Of a stretch of 64,000 bases of DNA, positions 9,337-20,378 are shown one piece after another (the stretch's first letter is position 1; each line of letters starts with the position of its first letter). The DNA is taken from assembly GCA_963815325.1 (NCBI GenBank), contig CAWFGG010000001.1, forward strand, positions 1-64,000, read 5' to 3'. Source of the DNA: JABDII01 sp963815325. Its GTDB lineage: Bacteria; Gemmatimonadota; Gemmatimonadetes; Gemmatimonadales; GWC2-71-9. Made by a program: the position numbers and the translations under genes. The notes under the pieces were generated by a model that made no database searches, had not been told where the DNA came from, and worked only from the letters and a program-made list of their open reading frames with translations.

Positions 9337-10134
9337 ATGAACCCCACACTCAACTTCGCAGTGAAAGCGGCGCGCCGCGCCGGCGCCATCATCAACCGCG
9401 CGACGCAGGATATCGATCTGCTCAAGGTCACCAGCAAACAACCCAACGATTTCGTCACCGAGGTGGACCGGGCCGCCGAAGCAGCGATCATCGACGTTCT
9501 GCGCACTGCCTACCCGGACCATGCGATTCTAGCAGAGGAGTCGGGAGCATCCGGGGCCTCGGATTATCAATGGATCATCGACCCGCTCGACGGCACCACC
9601 AACTTCATCCACGGTATGCCGCACTTCGCGGTATCCATCGCGCTCAAGCATCGCGGCAGCATCGCCCAGGCCGTGGTGTACGACCCGACGCGCAACGAGT
9701 TATTCACCGCCAGCAAGGGCCGCGGCGCCTATCTCAATGATCGCCGCATGCGCGTGAGCAAGCGCATCAAGTTGCAGGACGCACTGCTCAGCACCGGGTT
9801 TCCCTACCGCTCCTTCACTCATATCGACGCCTACCTCGGCATGCTGCGCGAACTGCTGCAAAAGAGCGCAGGCGTGCGCCGGCCGGGCGCGGCCTCGCTC
9901 GATCTGGCCTACGTCGCGGCCGGCCGCTTCGATGCCTTCTGGGAAATCGGCCTCTCGCCCTGGGATATTGCGGCAGGTTCACTGCTCATCAGCGAAGCCG
10001 GCGGCCTCGTCAGTGACTTCGGCGGCGAATCCGGCTACCTGGAAACCGGCAACATCGTCGCCGGCACGCCAAAGATATTCGCCCAATTGCTGCAAGTCAT
10101 CGCGTCCCACAAACCGGCGGCACTGCAGGCATGA
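9337..10134 (+). CDS. suhB: Inositol-1-monophosphatase family protein SuhB
   Basis: 265 residues. Metal-binding motifs of the family are EE (67-68), DPLDGTTNFIHG (82-93) and WDIAAGSLLISEAGG near residue 213. It hydrolyses inositol phosphates; in E. coli SuhB also takes part in rRNA antitermination complexes. The start MNPTLNFAVKAARRAG is typical. Divergent from trmJ. Confidence 0.9.
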   Translation: MNPTLNFAVKAARRAGAIINRATQDIDLLKVTSKQPNDFVTEVDRAAEAAIIDVLRTAYPDHAILAEESGASGASDYQWIIDPLDGTTNFIHGMPHFAVSIALKHRGSIAQAVVYDPTRNELFTASKGRGAYLNDRRMRVSKRIKLQDALLSTGFPYRSFTHIDAYLGMLRELLQKSAGVRRPGAASLDLAYVAAGRFDAFWEIGLSPWDIAAGSLLISEAGGLVSDFGGESGYLETGNIVAGTPKIFAQLLQVIASHKPAALQA

Positions 10135-10238
10135 GCGGCGTCGCGAGACGCTGAAGCGAGCGCTCGGACGCGCCGCGCACGCGTCTGATATCGGTTAAGC
10201 TCGGGCGCTCCACTTGCATCAAGAAAGCCGGGAACCGA

Positions 10239-10799
10239 ATGAAAAACGTATGCGTGTTCTGCGGATCGAACCGCGGCGCCAAGCCGGAGTACCTGCAAGC
10301 GGCAGCGCGCACCGGCCGGGCGATCGCGGACTTGGGACTGGGTCTGGTCTATGGCGGAACCAGCGTCGGCCTGATGCGCGCCGCCGCCGACGCCGCGCTC
10401 GATGCGGGAGGCAAGGTGTTCGGCGTCATCCCTGGCCTGCTGGTCGAAAAGGAACGTGCCTATTCGCGCGTCACCGATCTACGCATCGTCGAATCGATGC
10501 AAGAGCGCAAGGCGTTGATGGCCGAGCTGTCGGACGCGTTTATCGCGCTACCGGGCGGTCTAGGAACGCTCGACGAGATTTTCGAGATGCTTACCTGGGC
10601 GCAACTGGGTTTGCAGACCAAACCGTGCGGGCTGCTCGATGTTGCCGGCTACTACGCGCAACTCATCGCGTTTCTCGATCACGCCGCAGCCGAACAGTTC
10701 ATTCGACCCACCCATCGCGCCTTGATCCTGGTCGAATCCGATCCGTCGAAGCTTCTGGGGAGGTTCGCGGAAACGTATGTCGGGGCGGACACCGCATAG
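10239..10799 (+). CDS. LOG-family nucleotide 5'-monophosphate phosphoribohydrolase
   Basis: 186 residues beginning MKNVCVFCGSNRGAKPEY with the motifs GLVYGGTSVGLM and PGGLGTLDEIFE that define LOG/YgdH-type phosphoribohydrolases. Such enzymes cleave the N-glycosidic bond of AMP or cytokinin ribotides; the true substrate here is unknown. It stands alone, followed 39 bp later by the convergent pentapeptide gene. Confidence 0.85.
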   Translation: MKNVCVFCGSNRGAKPEYLQAAARTGRAIADLGLGLVYGGTSVGLMRAAADAALDAGGKVFGVIPGLLVEKERAYSRVTDLRIVESMQERKALMAELSDAFIALPGGLGTLDEIFEMLTWAQLGLQTKPCGLLDVAGYYAQLIAFLDHAAAEQFIRPTHRALILVESDPSKLLGRFAETYVGADTA

Positions 10800-10838
10800 C
10801 GCGGATCCGAGCGCTGCGCAATCCGCGACGGCCGCCGC

Positions 10839-11687
10839 TCAGTTCGTCCCACCGGACAGCCCGCGCGCACCGCGGGTAATCGCCTTATCGAGCCCTTTCA
10901 CACCGCGGAACGTGGATCCGGTGAAGTCGGCGCCGGCCAGGTTCGCGCCTGTGAAGTCGGTGTCGATGAACTTGGATTCGCGCAAGTCGGCGCCCTGCAG
11001 ATCGGCGCCGCTCAAATCGGTACCGCTGAACTCGGCACCGAATATCTTGGCCCCGGCAAGTTTGGCGCCGGCAAGTGCGGCGAAACTGAAATCGGCGCGC
11101 GAAAAGTCCGCGCCGGACAAGTCAGCTCCTTTGAGATTGGCGGACACGAGACTGGCGCGCATCAGGCCCATCGACTGGTTCTTCATGTCCGCCGCGGCGT
11201 CCATTCTCGTCATGTTGGCGGCTTCGAGGTTGGCGGTCCCCAGATCGCCGACGAAGCGGGCGCCGGACAGATCTGCCCCTTTGAGATTCGCCCCGCGCAA
11301 TTGCATCGAAAACATCACCGCGTTGCGCAAATCGGCGCCGGCGAGGTTGGCGCGCTCAGCGAAGCTGACGGTGAGATCGCAGCGCGAAAGGTTGGCCCGA
11401 CTCAAGTCGGCGCCGTTCATTACCGCGGCGCTTAGGTTCGCGCCCCGGAAATCGATGCCGCTCAGATCCTGGTTGGACAAGTTCTTCGCACGAAATTCGG
11501 CGGGCGCCGATTCCCCTCCGGCACCGAGCTTGGCAACCACCTGGTCGCGGGATAGCTTTTCATAGCCGGCCCATTCCGCAGCCCACGCGCTCGTCGGAGT
11601 GCCCGCCACGAGCAGCAGCGCGAACATGGCCCAGTGGCGCACGCTCGACCCAGTTCTCCACGCTGCGCGCTCCCTATCTCGGTTCAT
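10839..11687 (-). CDS. Secreted pentapeptide-repeat protein
   Basis: The start at 11687 (MNRDRERAAW) is followed by a signal peptide (MFALLLVAGTPTSAWA). From about residue 65 to the end the sequence is a tandem A(D/N)LXX array, for example GADLSRANLSRCDL and GANLKGADLSGARF, interrupted once in the middle by a short non-repeat segment. Such arrays fold into a right-handed quadrilateral helix. An upstream in-frame ATG exists but would precede the signal peptide by 50 residues. Function unknown, probably periplasmic. Confidence 0.8.
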   Translation of the reverse strand: MNRDRERAAWRTGSSVRHWAMFALLLVAGTPTSAWAAEWAGYEKLSRDQVVAKLGAGGESAPAEFRAKNLSNQDLSGIDFRGANLSAAVMNGADLSRANLSRCDLTVSFAERANLAGADLRNAVMFSMQLRGANLKGADLSGARFVGDLGTANLEAANMTRMDAAADMKNQSMGLMRASLVSANLKGADLSGADFSRADFSFAALAGAKLAGAKIFGAEFSGTDLSGADLQGADLRESKFIDTDFTGANLAGADFTGSTFRGVKGLDKAITRGARGLSGGTN

Positions 11688-11749
11688 GGTTGTCACACTC
11701 CGGGCCGTGTATGCACCGCGGGACCTAGCGAGGACTTGGCCCCGAAACT

Positions 11750-12184
11750 TCAATGATGCGCGATGTGCGTGCCGCTCACGCGCCCCTCGGCATCCAAGAT
11801 GATGTCCAGAGAATTGTAGCCGGTGCGCAATCCGCTCCACATGCCCAGATTGTAGCTGAGCAGATCCTGCCGCTTCTTTTCGGCCTCGGACATGAAGTCA
11901 GGTTCACCGAGGAGATTGATGACGTCGGCGCGCGTCATCGGTCCGTTCGACAACCTCTGCACGAGCGAGTCGGCCATCAAGCCGCGCGGGTTGTCCGCAT
12001 AGGCGGCACCATGGTGCTCCTTCCAGGCGACTTCGTCGAATGGCCGATCGTCGAATGGCCGATCCAGCTGCGCAACCAGAAACGCGATCGCACCGCCGAG
12101 GGTGAATGCCCCGACGACACCCACCAGACCCAACGCGGAAAATTTCAGCAGACGGCGCAGCTTTCTTCTAGACCTGCGGCGCAT
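11750..12184 (-). CDS. BamE/SmpA-like domain protein with membrane anchor
   Basis: From the chosen ATG at 12184 (GGAGGAG 10 bp upstream) the protein starts MRRRSRRKLRRLLKFSALG, a basic stretch followed by one transmembrane helix. The C-terminal half (TRADVINLLGEPD, then GLRTGYNSLDIILDAEGRV) resembles the SmpA/OmlA fold of BamE. Here it is anchored by a helix, not a lipid. Role unknown; sits 63 bp upstream of the pentapeptide gene on the same strand. Confidence 0.55.
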   Translation of the reverse strand: MRRRSRRKLRRLLKFSALGLVGVVGAFTLGGAIAFLVAQLDRPFDDRPFDEVAWKEHHGAAYADNPRGLMADSLVQRLSNGPMTRADVINLLGEPDFMSEAEKKRQDLLSYNLGMWSGLRTGYNSLDIILDAEGRVSGTHIAHH

Positions 12185-12436
12185 CGACGTAGAACTCCTC
12201 CACTGCTCTCTTTGTGTTTGTCCATCAACACCGACGCTGTACTTTCGCATCGACGTCGGCGAAATGCGCTCCGGCTGGCCTGCCGATGGGCCCCCAGCCC
12301 GCTTCGCATATTGTTACAAAAAAGTGCCGCAGCGGAAAAGCCTCGTATCCTAGAATGAAGCATGTGTCGTGCGAAATCACCGCTCAATTGCGCGGTGACA
12401 GGCGAGGCGAGACTGACTGGCGAGGAGACTACGCAG

Positions 12437-12829
12437 ATGCTGACAAGGACTGCATGGATGCTACTGAGCGCGGCGCTGGCGCTGCCCATCGCCGGTTTCG
12501 CCGATGGCGGACGCGGCCACTTCGATCGCGGCGGGCACCGCGGCTATGCGCCCGATCATCGCTGGTCGGGGCCGGACTTCAGTCATCGTGGGCGCGGTTT
12601 CGACCGCGATCGCTTTGGCGACCGGCGCGCAATTGTCGAGCGCCGCATCAGAGTCGTGCCGGGCAGGTACACCGCGCGCGCCTACTATCCCTACACCTAT
12701 CCCAATCGCTATTCTCACCGCTACTACAGCCCGAACCGATACGACGATCGGTACCGCGGCTACCCCGCCTACCGCTATGACTATCGGCCGTCGGTCATCA
12801 TCAACCTGCCGCCCATCGTCATCCCGTAA
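12437..12829 (+). CDS. Secreted Arg/Tyr/Gly-rich small protein
   Basis: The ATG at 12437 (GAGGAG upstream) gives a signal peptide (MLTRTAWMLLSAALALPIAG) followed by a low-complexity mature part of ~110 residues rich in Arg, Tyr, Asp and Gly, ending in INLPPIVIP. Similar RY-rich exported proteins with this type of C-terminus are common hypotheticals in beta- and gammaproteobacteria. No catalytic motif is seen. Confidence 0.6.
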   Translation: MLTRTAWMLLSAALALPIAGFADGGRGHFDRGGHRGYAPDHRWSGPDFSHRGRGFDRDRFGDRRAIVERRIRVVPGRYTARAYYPYTYPNRYSHRYYSPNRYDDRYRGYPAYRYDYRPSVIINLPPIVIP

Positions 12830-12883
12830 GCGGCTGGCGAGCCCAAGCGCCGAATCACGGCTAGATTGCCGAGAACCACGCCA

Positions 12884-12930
12884 AAACGCCGCGCCCCGGA
12901 CCACCTGAGGTGATCCGGGGCGCGGCGTTT
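12884..12930. terminator. Bidirectional terminator hairpin
   Basis: A perfect 17-bp stem (AAACGCCGCGCCCCGGA with its complement) surrounds a 13-base loop that can itself pair (CACCT/AGGTG). The stem starts with A-run and ends with TTT, so it can serve both convergent genes at 12829 and 12951. Confidence 0.85.
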
Positions 12931-12950
12931 GGATCGAAACTTATTGCAGC

Positions 12951-13400
12951 TTACTTGTAGTAGCCCACCGCACAGACCTGGTCGCCGATCTTGGTGACGT
13001 AGGACACCTTCGCCACCGGGTCCGTGGAACCCGGCCGTGGCCACATGTAAGAGACCTCGGAAACCTTGCCCTCGGCCGCCACCTTGTACATCTCTTCGCC
13101 GAGCGCCTTGCCGGCTTTGTCCTTGAGCTCCTTCAAGCTCTTGCCGGTAAGCGAGGGATGCGCGGTGAAATTGCCGTCGGGGCCGCCACAGAACGGATAC
13201 AGGTCGCGGTCCTTGAAGCCGCCCTCGCCCTTGGCGAACTTGGCCAGCGCATCCGCTTTGTTGGCCTTGACGGCGGCGACAGCCTTGTCGAGCATGGCCT
13301 TGGCTTCATCAGCGGTGCCGAACTCCCCGGCGGCAAACGCGGTCGCGGAACTCAGCATGACGATGGCAGACGATACAGCTAGCACGAGCTTGCGTTTCAT
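12951..13400 (-). CDS. Periplasmic single-Cache-domain protein
   Basis: 149 residues with a signal peptide (MKRKLVLAVSSAIVMLSSAT...AFA). The mature part shows the small Cache pattern: EAKAMLDKAVAAVKANK, DLYPFCGGPDGNFTAHPSL, then VSEVSYMWPRPGSTDPV and a final GDQVCAVGYYK. Stand-alone Cache proteins of this size are common in betaproteobacteria and probably bind small organic ligands in the periplasm. The ligand and partner are not evident. No histidine kinase or chemoreceptor is adjacent. Confidence 0.75.
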   Translation of the reverse strand: MKRKLVLAVSSAIVMLSSATAFAAGEFGTADEAKAMLDKAVAAVKANKADALAKFAKGEGGFKDRDLYPFCGGPDGNFTAHPSLTGKSLKELKDKAGKALGEEMYKVAAEGKVSEVSYMWPRPGSTDPVAKVSYVTKIGDQVCAVGYYK

Positions 13401-13614
13401 GTATGACCTCCTTGGATTTTGGTTCGATGCCGACGTTGCGGCGCCCGCATGTTACCCGTTCATGACACGCCGTGAAATAAAAACCGTGCAGGTTTTCGTG
13501 TTCCAGAAGGACGGGCGCCAAAACCGTCGGGTATGCCCGACGCCTACAGATCCAGACAGCACCGAGTGCGCCGCAACAAAGCTTTGTGAAACGCCGCGGC
13601 AGAGGGCTGGACGG

Positions 13615-16392
13615 CTAGTTGGCCGGCGATGATTTGCTGCGATCCAGCCCCTTGCCGATGCTGACGGCGCAGTACTTGAACTCGGGTATCTTGCCGTAGG
13701 GGTCGAGCGCGGGATTGGTGAGCAGATTGGCGGCGGCTTCGTAGTAGCAGAATGGAATGAACACTGTGCCCAGCGGCGTCGCGGCATCGGCGCGCGCTTG
13801 CAATGTGATCCGACCACGGCGCGATGCGACGCTGATCGCATCGCCCGGCGACACGCCGAGGCGCTTCAGCTCCTCCGGGTGCAGCGATGCCGCCGGCGCC
13901 GGCTCGAGCGCGTCGAGCACCGGCGCGCGCCGCGTCATGGCGCCGGTGTGCCAATGCTCCAGGAGGCGCCCGGTGATGAGCACCATCGGATACTCGGCAT
14001 CGGGCTGCTCGGCCGCGGGAATGATCTGCGCCGGCACGAAACGACCGCGCCCGTCGGCGGTCGGGAAATGTTCGGTGAATACTACGGGTTCACCCGGATC
14101 GCCCTCGCGCTCGCACGGATAGGTCACCGCGCCATCGCGTTCCAGGCGCTCCCAGGTGATGCCGGCGATGCTGGGCATGGCACCGCGCATCTCGTCGAAC
14201 ACGTCCCTGACGCCGGCATAGCGCCAGTCGAGACCGAGGCGTTGCGCCATCTGCTCGATGATCCAGATATCCGGGCGCGCCGCGCCCGGCGGATCGAGCG
14301 CCCGGCGACCCAACTGCACCAGACGGTCGGTATTGGTGAAGGTGCCCGTCTTCTCGGGAAACGCAGTGGCGGGCAGCACCACGTCGGCCAGGTAGGCGGT
14401 CTCGGTGAGGAAGATATCCTGCACCACCAGCCAGTCGAGTTCGGCCAGCGCTTCGCGGGCGTGCTCCAGATCCGGGTCCGACATCGCCGGATTCTCTCCC
14501 ATGATGTACATGCCCTTGATGTCGCCGGCATGGGCGGCGCGCATAATCTCGACCACGGTCAGTCCCGGTTCGGCATCGGCGTGATAGCCCCACAGCCGCT
14601 CGAACTTGCGCCGCGCCTGCGCCTCCGCCACGCGCTGGTAGTCTGGAAAGACCATCGGGATCAGACCGGCGTCGGACGCGCCCTGGACGTTGTTCTGCCC
14701 GCGCAATGGGTGCAGGCCAGTACCGGGACGGCCGATCTGGCCAGTCATCAGCGCCAGCGCGATCAGGCAACGCGCATTGTCGGTGCCATGTATGTGCTGC
14801 GAGATGCCCATGCCCCAAAGGATCATCGACCCCTTCGAGGTCGCGTAGAGCCGCGCGACCTGCTTGATCGTGTCGGCCGCCACCCCGCAGATCGGCGCCA
14901 TCGCCTCCGGGCTGAACGCGCGCACGTTGCGCTCGATGTCGGCATAGCCCGAAGTACGATCGGCGATGAACGCGCGATCGACCAGGTCTTCCGCGACGAT
15001 CGTGTGCATCATCGCGTTGAGCAGCGCCACGTCGGTGTCGGGCTTGAACTGGAGGAAGTGCGTGGCATGGCGCGCCAGCTCGGAGCGGCGCGGATCGGCG
15101 ACGACGAGCCGGGTGCCATGGCGCACCGCGTTCTTGATCCAGGTCGCCGCCACCGGATGATTGACCGTGGGGTTGGCGCCGATCACGAACACCACATCGG
15201 CCTTGAGCACGTCGGCCACCGGATTCGACACGGCGCCCGAGCCGATGCCTTCGAGCAGCGCCGCGACGCTGGAGGCGTGGCACAAGCGCGTGCAGTGATC
15301 CACGTTGTTGGAGCCGAAGCCGGTGCGCACCAGCTTTTGAAACAGGTATGCCTCCTCGTTCGAGCCCTTAGCCGAGCCGAAGCCGGCGAGCGCCCGCGGG
15401 CCCGCCGTGTCGCGGATCTGCCTGAACTTGCCGGCGGCGAGATCGAGCGCCTCGTCCCAGGTCGCCACGCGGAAGACCGACTCCGGGTTCGCCGGGTCGA
15501 CCGTGAAGTCCTTGGACTTTCCCGCTCCCGCTTTGCGAACGAGAGGCTGCGTCAAGCGCTGATCGTGATGCACGTAGTCGAAGCCGAAGCGGCCCTTGAC
15601 GCAGAGCCGGCCGTGGTTCGCCGGGCCGTCGCGGCCGCTCATCTGAACGATACGGTTGTCCTTGACGTGATAAATAAGCTGGCAGCCGACCCCGCAATAA
15701 GGGCACACCGAATCCACCTGCATGTCCGCCACTTCGAGGCCGACATCATGCGCCGGCATGAGCGCGCCGGTGGGACAGGCCTGCACGCATTCGCCACAGG
15801 CGACACACGTTGATTCGTCCATGGGATCGTCGAAGTCGAAGACGATTTTCGAATGCGCGCCGCGCATCGCATAGCCGATGACGTCGTTGCCCTGCTCTTC
15901 GCGACAAGCGCGCACGCAGCGCGTGCACTGTATGCAGGCATCGAGATTGACCCACATCGCCGGATGGGAGACATCCGCGCGCGGCTGGACACGGCACGCA
16001 AAGCGTGGCGTGCCCACCTCCATGCGTTGCAGCCAATGATCGAGTTCGGAGCCGAGCCGGTAGCGCTTCTGCCCCATGTCTGCCGCTAGCAATTCGAGCA
16101 CCATGCGCTGCGAATGCTGCGCGCGGGCGCTGCGCGCGAGCACCCGCATCCCGGCCACCGGTCTGCGGCTGCAGCTCGGCGCCAGCACGCGCTCGCCGGC
16201 GATCTCCACGACGCAGGCGCGGCAGTTGCCGTCCGGACGATAGCCTTCCTTGTAGCAAAGACACGGAATCTCGACGCCGCCGCGCTGCGCCGCCTGAAGG
16301 ATGGTCTCCCCCGTTCGCGCGAACATCGGCTGGCCGTCGAGAAAGAACTCGATATCCCCACTGGCAGTGACGTTCTCGACCGGAAGGTTCAT
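13615..16392 (-). CDS. fdhA: NAD-dependent formate dehydrogenase, alpha subunit
   Basis: 925 residues. N-terminal NuoG-like [2Fe-2S] domain (C44, C46, C57, C60, C74 region), two ferredoxin-type [4Fe-4S] motifs (C153-163 and C196-206), a further [4Fe-4S] site (CPYCGVGC, 230-237, and C264), then the Mo/W-bisMGD catalytic domain. The active-site residue is cysteine, C371 in RLCHASS, where E. coli FdhF has selenocysteine. It oxidises formate to CO2. With the NuoEF-like partner directly upstream this resembles the soluble Fdh1 (tungsten) enzyme of methylotrophs; metal choice cannot be told from sequence. Confidence 0.92.
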   Translation of the reverse strand: MNLPVENVTASGDIEFFLDGQPMFARTGETILQAAQRGGVEIPCLCYKEGYRPDGNCRACVVEIAGERVLAPSCSRRPVAGMRVLARSARAQHSQRMVLELLAADMGQKRYRLGSELDHWLQRMEVGTPRFACRVQPRADVSHPAMWVNLDACIQCTRCVRACREEQGNDVIGYAMRGAHSKIVFDFDDPMDESTCVACGECVQACPTGALMPAHDVGLEVADMQVDSVCPYCGVGCQLIYHVKDNRIVQMSGRDGPANHGRLCVKGRFGFDYVHHDQRLTQPLVRKAGAGKSKDFTVDPANPESVFRVATWDEALDLAAGKFRQIRDTAGPRALAGFGSAKGSNEEAYLFQKLVRTGFGSNNVDHCTRLCHASSVAALLEGIGSGAVSNPVADVLKADVVFVIGANPTVNHPVAATWIKNAVRHGTRLVVADPRRSELARHATHFLQFKPDTDVALLNAMMHTIVAEDLVDRAFIADRTSGYADIERNVRAFSPEAMAPICGVAADTIKQVARLYATSKGSMILWGMGISQHIHGTDNARCLIALALMTGQIGRPGTGLHPLRGQNNVQGASDAGLIPMVFPDYQRVAEAQARRKFERLWGYHADAEPGLTVVEIMRAAHAGDIKGMYIMGENPAMSDPDLEHAREALAELDWLVVQDIFLTETAYLADVVLPATAFPEKTGTFTNTDRLVQLGRRALDPPGAARPDIWIIEQMAQRLGLDWRYAGVRDVFDEMRGAMPSIAGITWERLERDGAVTYPCEREGDPGEPVVFTEHFPTADGRGRFVPAQIIPAAEQPDAEYPMVLITGRLLEHWHTGAMTRRAPVLDALEPAPAASLHPEELKRLGVSPGDAISVASRRGRITLQARADAATPLGTVFIPFCYYEAAANLLTNPALDPYGKIPEFKYCAVSIGKGLDRSKSSPAN

Positions 16393-16408
16393 GGCGGCGC
16401 CTCGTGGC

Positions 16409-18097
<1,689 letters not shown>

Positions 18098-18104
18098 CCG
18101 TATT

Positions 18105-19061
18105 TCATTCCCGCGCCAGCTCTTCCCGCTCGAGTGTCAGGTAGACAAAATGGACGTTGCCCGCATGCAGGACATCATACTGCGCCCAGTCGCGAAACGC
18201 CGTCAGCCGAATGGTACGCGCCGCGTCCAGCATCGATATACCCCGCCGATAGGCGCGCTCGACCTCGGCGCGCAACGCGCCGAGGTAAGCCGAAGTATCG
18301 GCCATGCGCGCAGGCGGCGCCGGCGCGCCGTGGCCGGGCACCACGACTCGAATGGGCAGGCGCTGGAGTTCCGCCAGCGCGCGCCGCCAGTTTTCGATGT
18401 CGGCGTTGCGCAGATCGGGCACGTGATCGATGCCCACCATTTCTCCCGCGAACGCAACGCCGCTGGCGCGATCGAGCAGCGCGATGCTGCCGGGCTGAAA
18501 GGTCGGGCCGAAGTAGAGCAGCTCCAGCTCCCGGCCCGCGCTGCGAATGCGCTGACTGTGTTCGATCCTTCGGTTCGGAAGGGCGAACCGATAGTCAGGT
18601 GATGCCGCGGCGCCAAGGTCGTCGGCGAGCCGCTGAATGCACGCGCGGCAATTCTGCACCATGAAGTCAGCTGTCTCCCGATGCGCCAACAGCGGAATGC
18701 CACGCCGGGCGAACGCCGTGTTCCCCAGCACGTGGTCGGGCGTCGCCTGAGTATTTATGGCCAGCACGACGGGTAGGCGAAAGCGCTGCTCGACTCGCCG
18801 CAACAGGCGTTCGCCGAATTCGGCGCTGGCGCCGGTGCCGATGACGATAACCCCGCCGCGCCCGGCGATGACACCGATGTTGCTGACGAACCCTCGATTC
18901 GCGGGTGAAGCTTCGCCGGATTCAGCGCGCACGAAGTAGGCGCCGCCGCCCAGTGCATCGATGCGCATCGGCGGCTCCTGCGCAGCCGCGCCGGCCGCGA
19001 AGGCAACGCAGGCCGCCCAAGGCAGCAGCCGCGCCGGCCTCGGATCAACCGAACGAGGCAA
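18105..19061 (-). CDS. SoxH-like metallo-beta-lactamase-fold protein with degenerate metal site (quinoprotein relay type 1)
   Basis: MBL-fold protein of about 320 residues with an exported N-terminus (LLPWAACVAFAAGAAA). The family found beside PQQ dehydrogenases is named quinoprotein relay system zinc metallohydrolase. Here the HxHxDH motif reads INTQATPDHVLGN, so two metal histidines are Gln and Thr; the second-His region reads GPTFQPGS instead of AHTDND. Only DH and the late GHG are kept. The start is uncertain: TTG at 19061 is in frame, while ATG at 19078 has a better AAGGAAAG site but needs a one-base shift. A longer in-frame ATG (19163) would overlap the divergent gene. Confidence 0.7.
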   Translation of the reverse strand: MPRSVDPRPARLLPWAACVAFAAGAAAQEPPMRIDALGGGAYFVRAESGEASPANRGFVSNIGVIAGRGGVIVIGTGASAEFGERLLRRVEQRFRLPVVLAINTQATPDHVLGNTAFARRGIPLLAHRETADFMVQNCRACIQRLADDLGAAASPDYRFALPNRRIEHSQRIRSAGRELELLYFGPTFQPGSIALLDRASGVAFAGEMVGIDHVPDLRNADIENWRRALAELQRLPIRVVVPGHGAPAPPARMADTSAYLGALRAEVERAYRRGISMLDAARTIRLTAFRDWAQYDVLHAGNVHFVYLTLEREELARE

Positions 19062-19146
19062 GCGCCAGCCCCCGACATGCGGCTTTCCTTTTCCCCGCCA
19101 TCGCGCATAATCGCCGCATTGATACTCGAAACGCGGGGGACCTTCG

Positions 19147-19485
19147 ATGAAAACCGCAAACACTCTGTTCCTTTGTTGTGCGCTGAGCGCGGGCGCCTAT
19201 GCGCATGACTACCCCACCGCCGACCGCGTCGAGTACGTACTGGAATGCATGAAGACCAACGGCGGCGCCCACGAATATCTGTACAAATGCTCCTGCGCGA
19301 TCGATGCCATTGCCAAAACGTTGCCCTACGAGGACTACGTGGACGCCGCGACGGTGGCGCGCTACCAGGGTATGCCCGGCGAGCGCGGCGGCGTGTTCCG
19401 CGATCCCGCGCCGATGAAGGAAATGGCCGGTCGCTATCGCACGCTCCATGCTGCGGCCAAGAAGGAATGCACCGTGCCGCGCTGA
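19147..19485 (+). CDS. Small exported four-cysteine protein of the methanol oxidation cluster
   Basis: 112 residues with a signal peptide (MKTANTLFLCCALSAGAYA). The mature protein has cysteines at 34, 48, 50 and 108, including a CSC motif, and ends close to the last cysteine. I do not recognise a named family, but its position among PQQ-dehydrogenase relay genes suggests a periplasmic role there. Divergent from the SoxH-like gene; convergent with the SoxYZ-like gene. Confidence 0.65.
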   Translation: MKTANTLFLCCALSAGAYAHDYPTADRVEYVLECMKTNGGAHEYLYKCSCAIDAIAKTLPYEDYVDAATVARYQGMPGERGGVFRDPAPMKEMAGRYRTLHAAAKKECTVPR

Positions 19486-19513
19486 CAACTTTCCGGTGCG
19501 CGGCAGCGTCGGC

Positions 19514-20341
19514 TCAGGCACCGGCAATCGCGCCGGGTTTTAACTCGATCGAGCTTTCGAACTTGAGATCGTTCGAGTCGATCACCTCTGCCTTCAACTC
19601 ACCCGGGCCGCGCGGGACGAAGTAGAAGCGGACGTTCGGATTCTCGCTGATGGTGAAATCGACCTCGGCCGACATCACCGCCCTTCCGCCGTAGGTGACG
19701 TCGATCCTGCGCACGAAATGCGCCGGCACGTAAAGCCGCGTCAGTTGATCCATTGCCAGGCCCGAGTTGTTCGGATGGCTCACCATGAGTTGCGCGAGCG
19801 CCGGCTTGTCCGTGGCAAGGGGGCCGTCGAGACGCAGCTTGATCTTACCCAGGCGCGCCAGCGCCGCCGCCTGGTCCTTGCCCGCCGGGGCCGAGCAGCC
19901 GCCGGAGGCCTTGACGTAGCGTTTCGCCATGAACAGGCGGCCGTCGTTCATTTCGGCAATGGCGCGCACGAACGTGTAGTCCTCGATGCGCACCCGGGTT
20001 TCGAGGTCGGCGCGTCCGCTCTCCGGCGTGAAGGTGAACACCGCCCCGACCGGCGAGGGATTGCGGTCGATGACAAGATAGAGCTTGCGCACATACTCGT
20101 CGCCGCGCTGCGCGCCCTTGATCCTGATCGACAGCGGCACGACAGCGGCATCCTCGGCGCGCTTCGGAGCCTCCAGTACCACGATCGCACCGCCGCCCTC
20201 CTCGATCGGCCGGTCGCCGAACATACTGGCGCGAACGCCTCGCCATATCGCGTTCTCGGCGTTCTCGTCCGCCGCGACCGCAGCGGCATTGAGTAGCGTG
20301 GCGCACAGCAGCAGGCTGCACAGGTCTCGCATCATCGTCAT
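19514..20341 (-). CDS. SoxYZ-like carrier protein associated with quinoprotein dehydrogenase
   Basis: 275 residues with a signal peptide. The N-terminal part resembles SoxY and ends with KASGGCSAPAG (C149), comparable to the C-terminal GGCGG arm of SoxY that carries sulfur adducts; the C-terminal part (from ~165) resembles SoxZ. This fused form is known next to XoxF/PQQ dehydrogenases and two SoxH-like proteins, which is exactly the layout here. The cargo of the carrier is not known. Confidence 0.82.
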   Translation of the reverse strand: MTMMRDLCSLLLCATLLNAAAVAADENAENAIWRGVRASMFGDRPIEEGGGAIVVLEAPKRAEDAAVVPLSIRIKGAQRGDEYVRKLYLVIDRNPSPVGAVFTFTPESGRADLETRVRIEDYTFVRAIAEMNDGRLFMAKRYVKASGGCSAPAGKDQAAALARLGKIKLRLDGPLATDKPALAQLMVSHPNNSGLAMDQLTRLYVPAHFVRRIDVTYGGRAVMSAEVDFTISENPNVRFYFVPRGPGELKAEVIDSNDLKFESSIELKPGAIAGA

Positions 20342-20378
20342 CGTTTGGCCCTCGCAGGCACGCGACCGATACTCCGCC

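Noticed and set aside
13798..15813. 671-residue plus-strand reading frame opposite fdhA
   Set aside because: Arg/His/Ala-rich antisense shadow of fdhA, whose motifs are complete on the other strand.
13615..16392. Selenocysteine at the formate dehydrogenase active site
   Set aside because: The position is a normal Cys codon (C371); no in-frame TGA is present.
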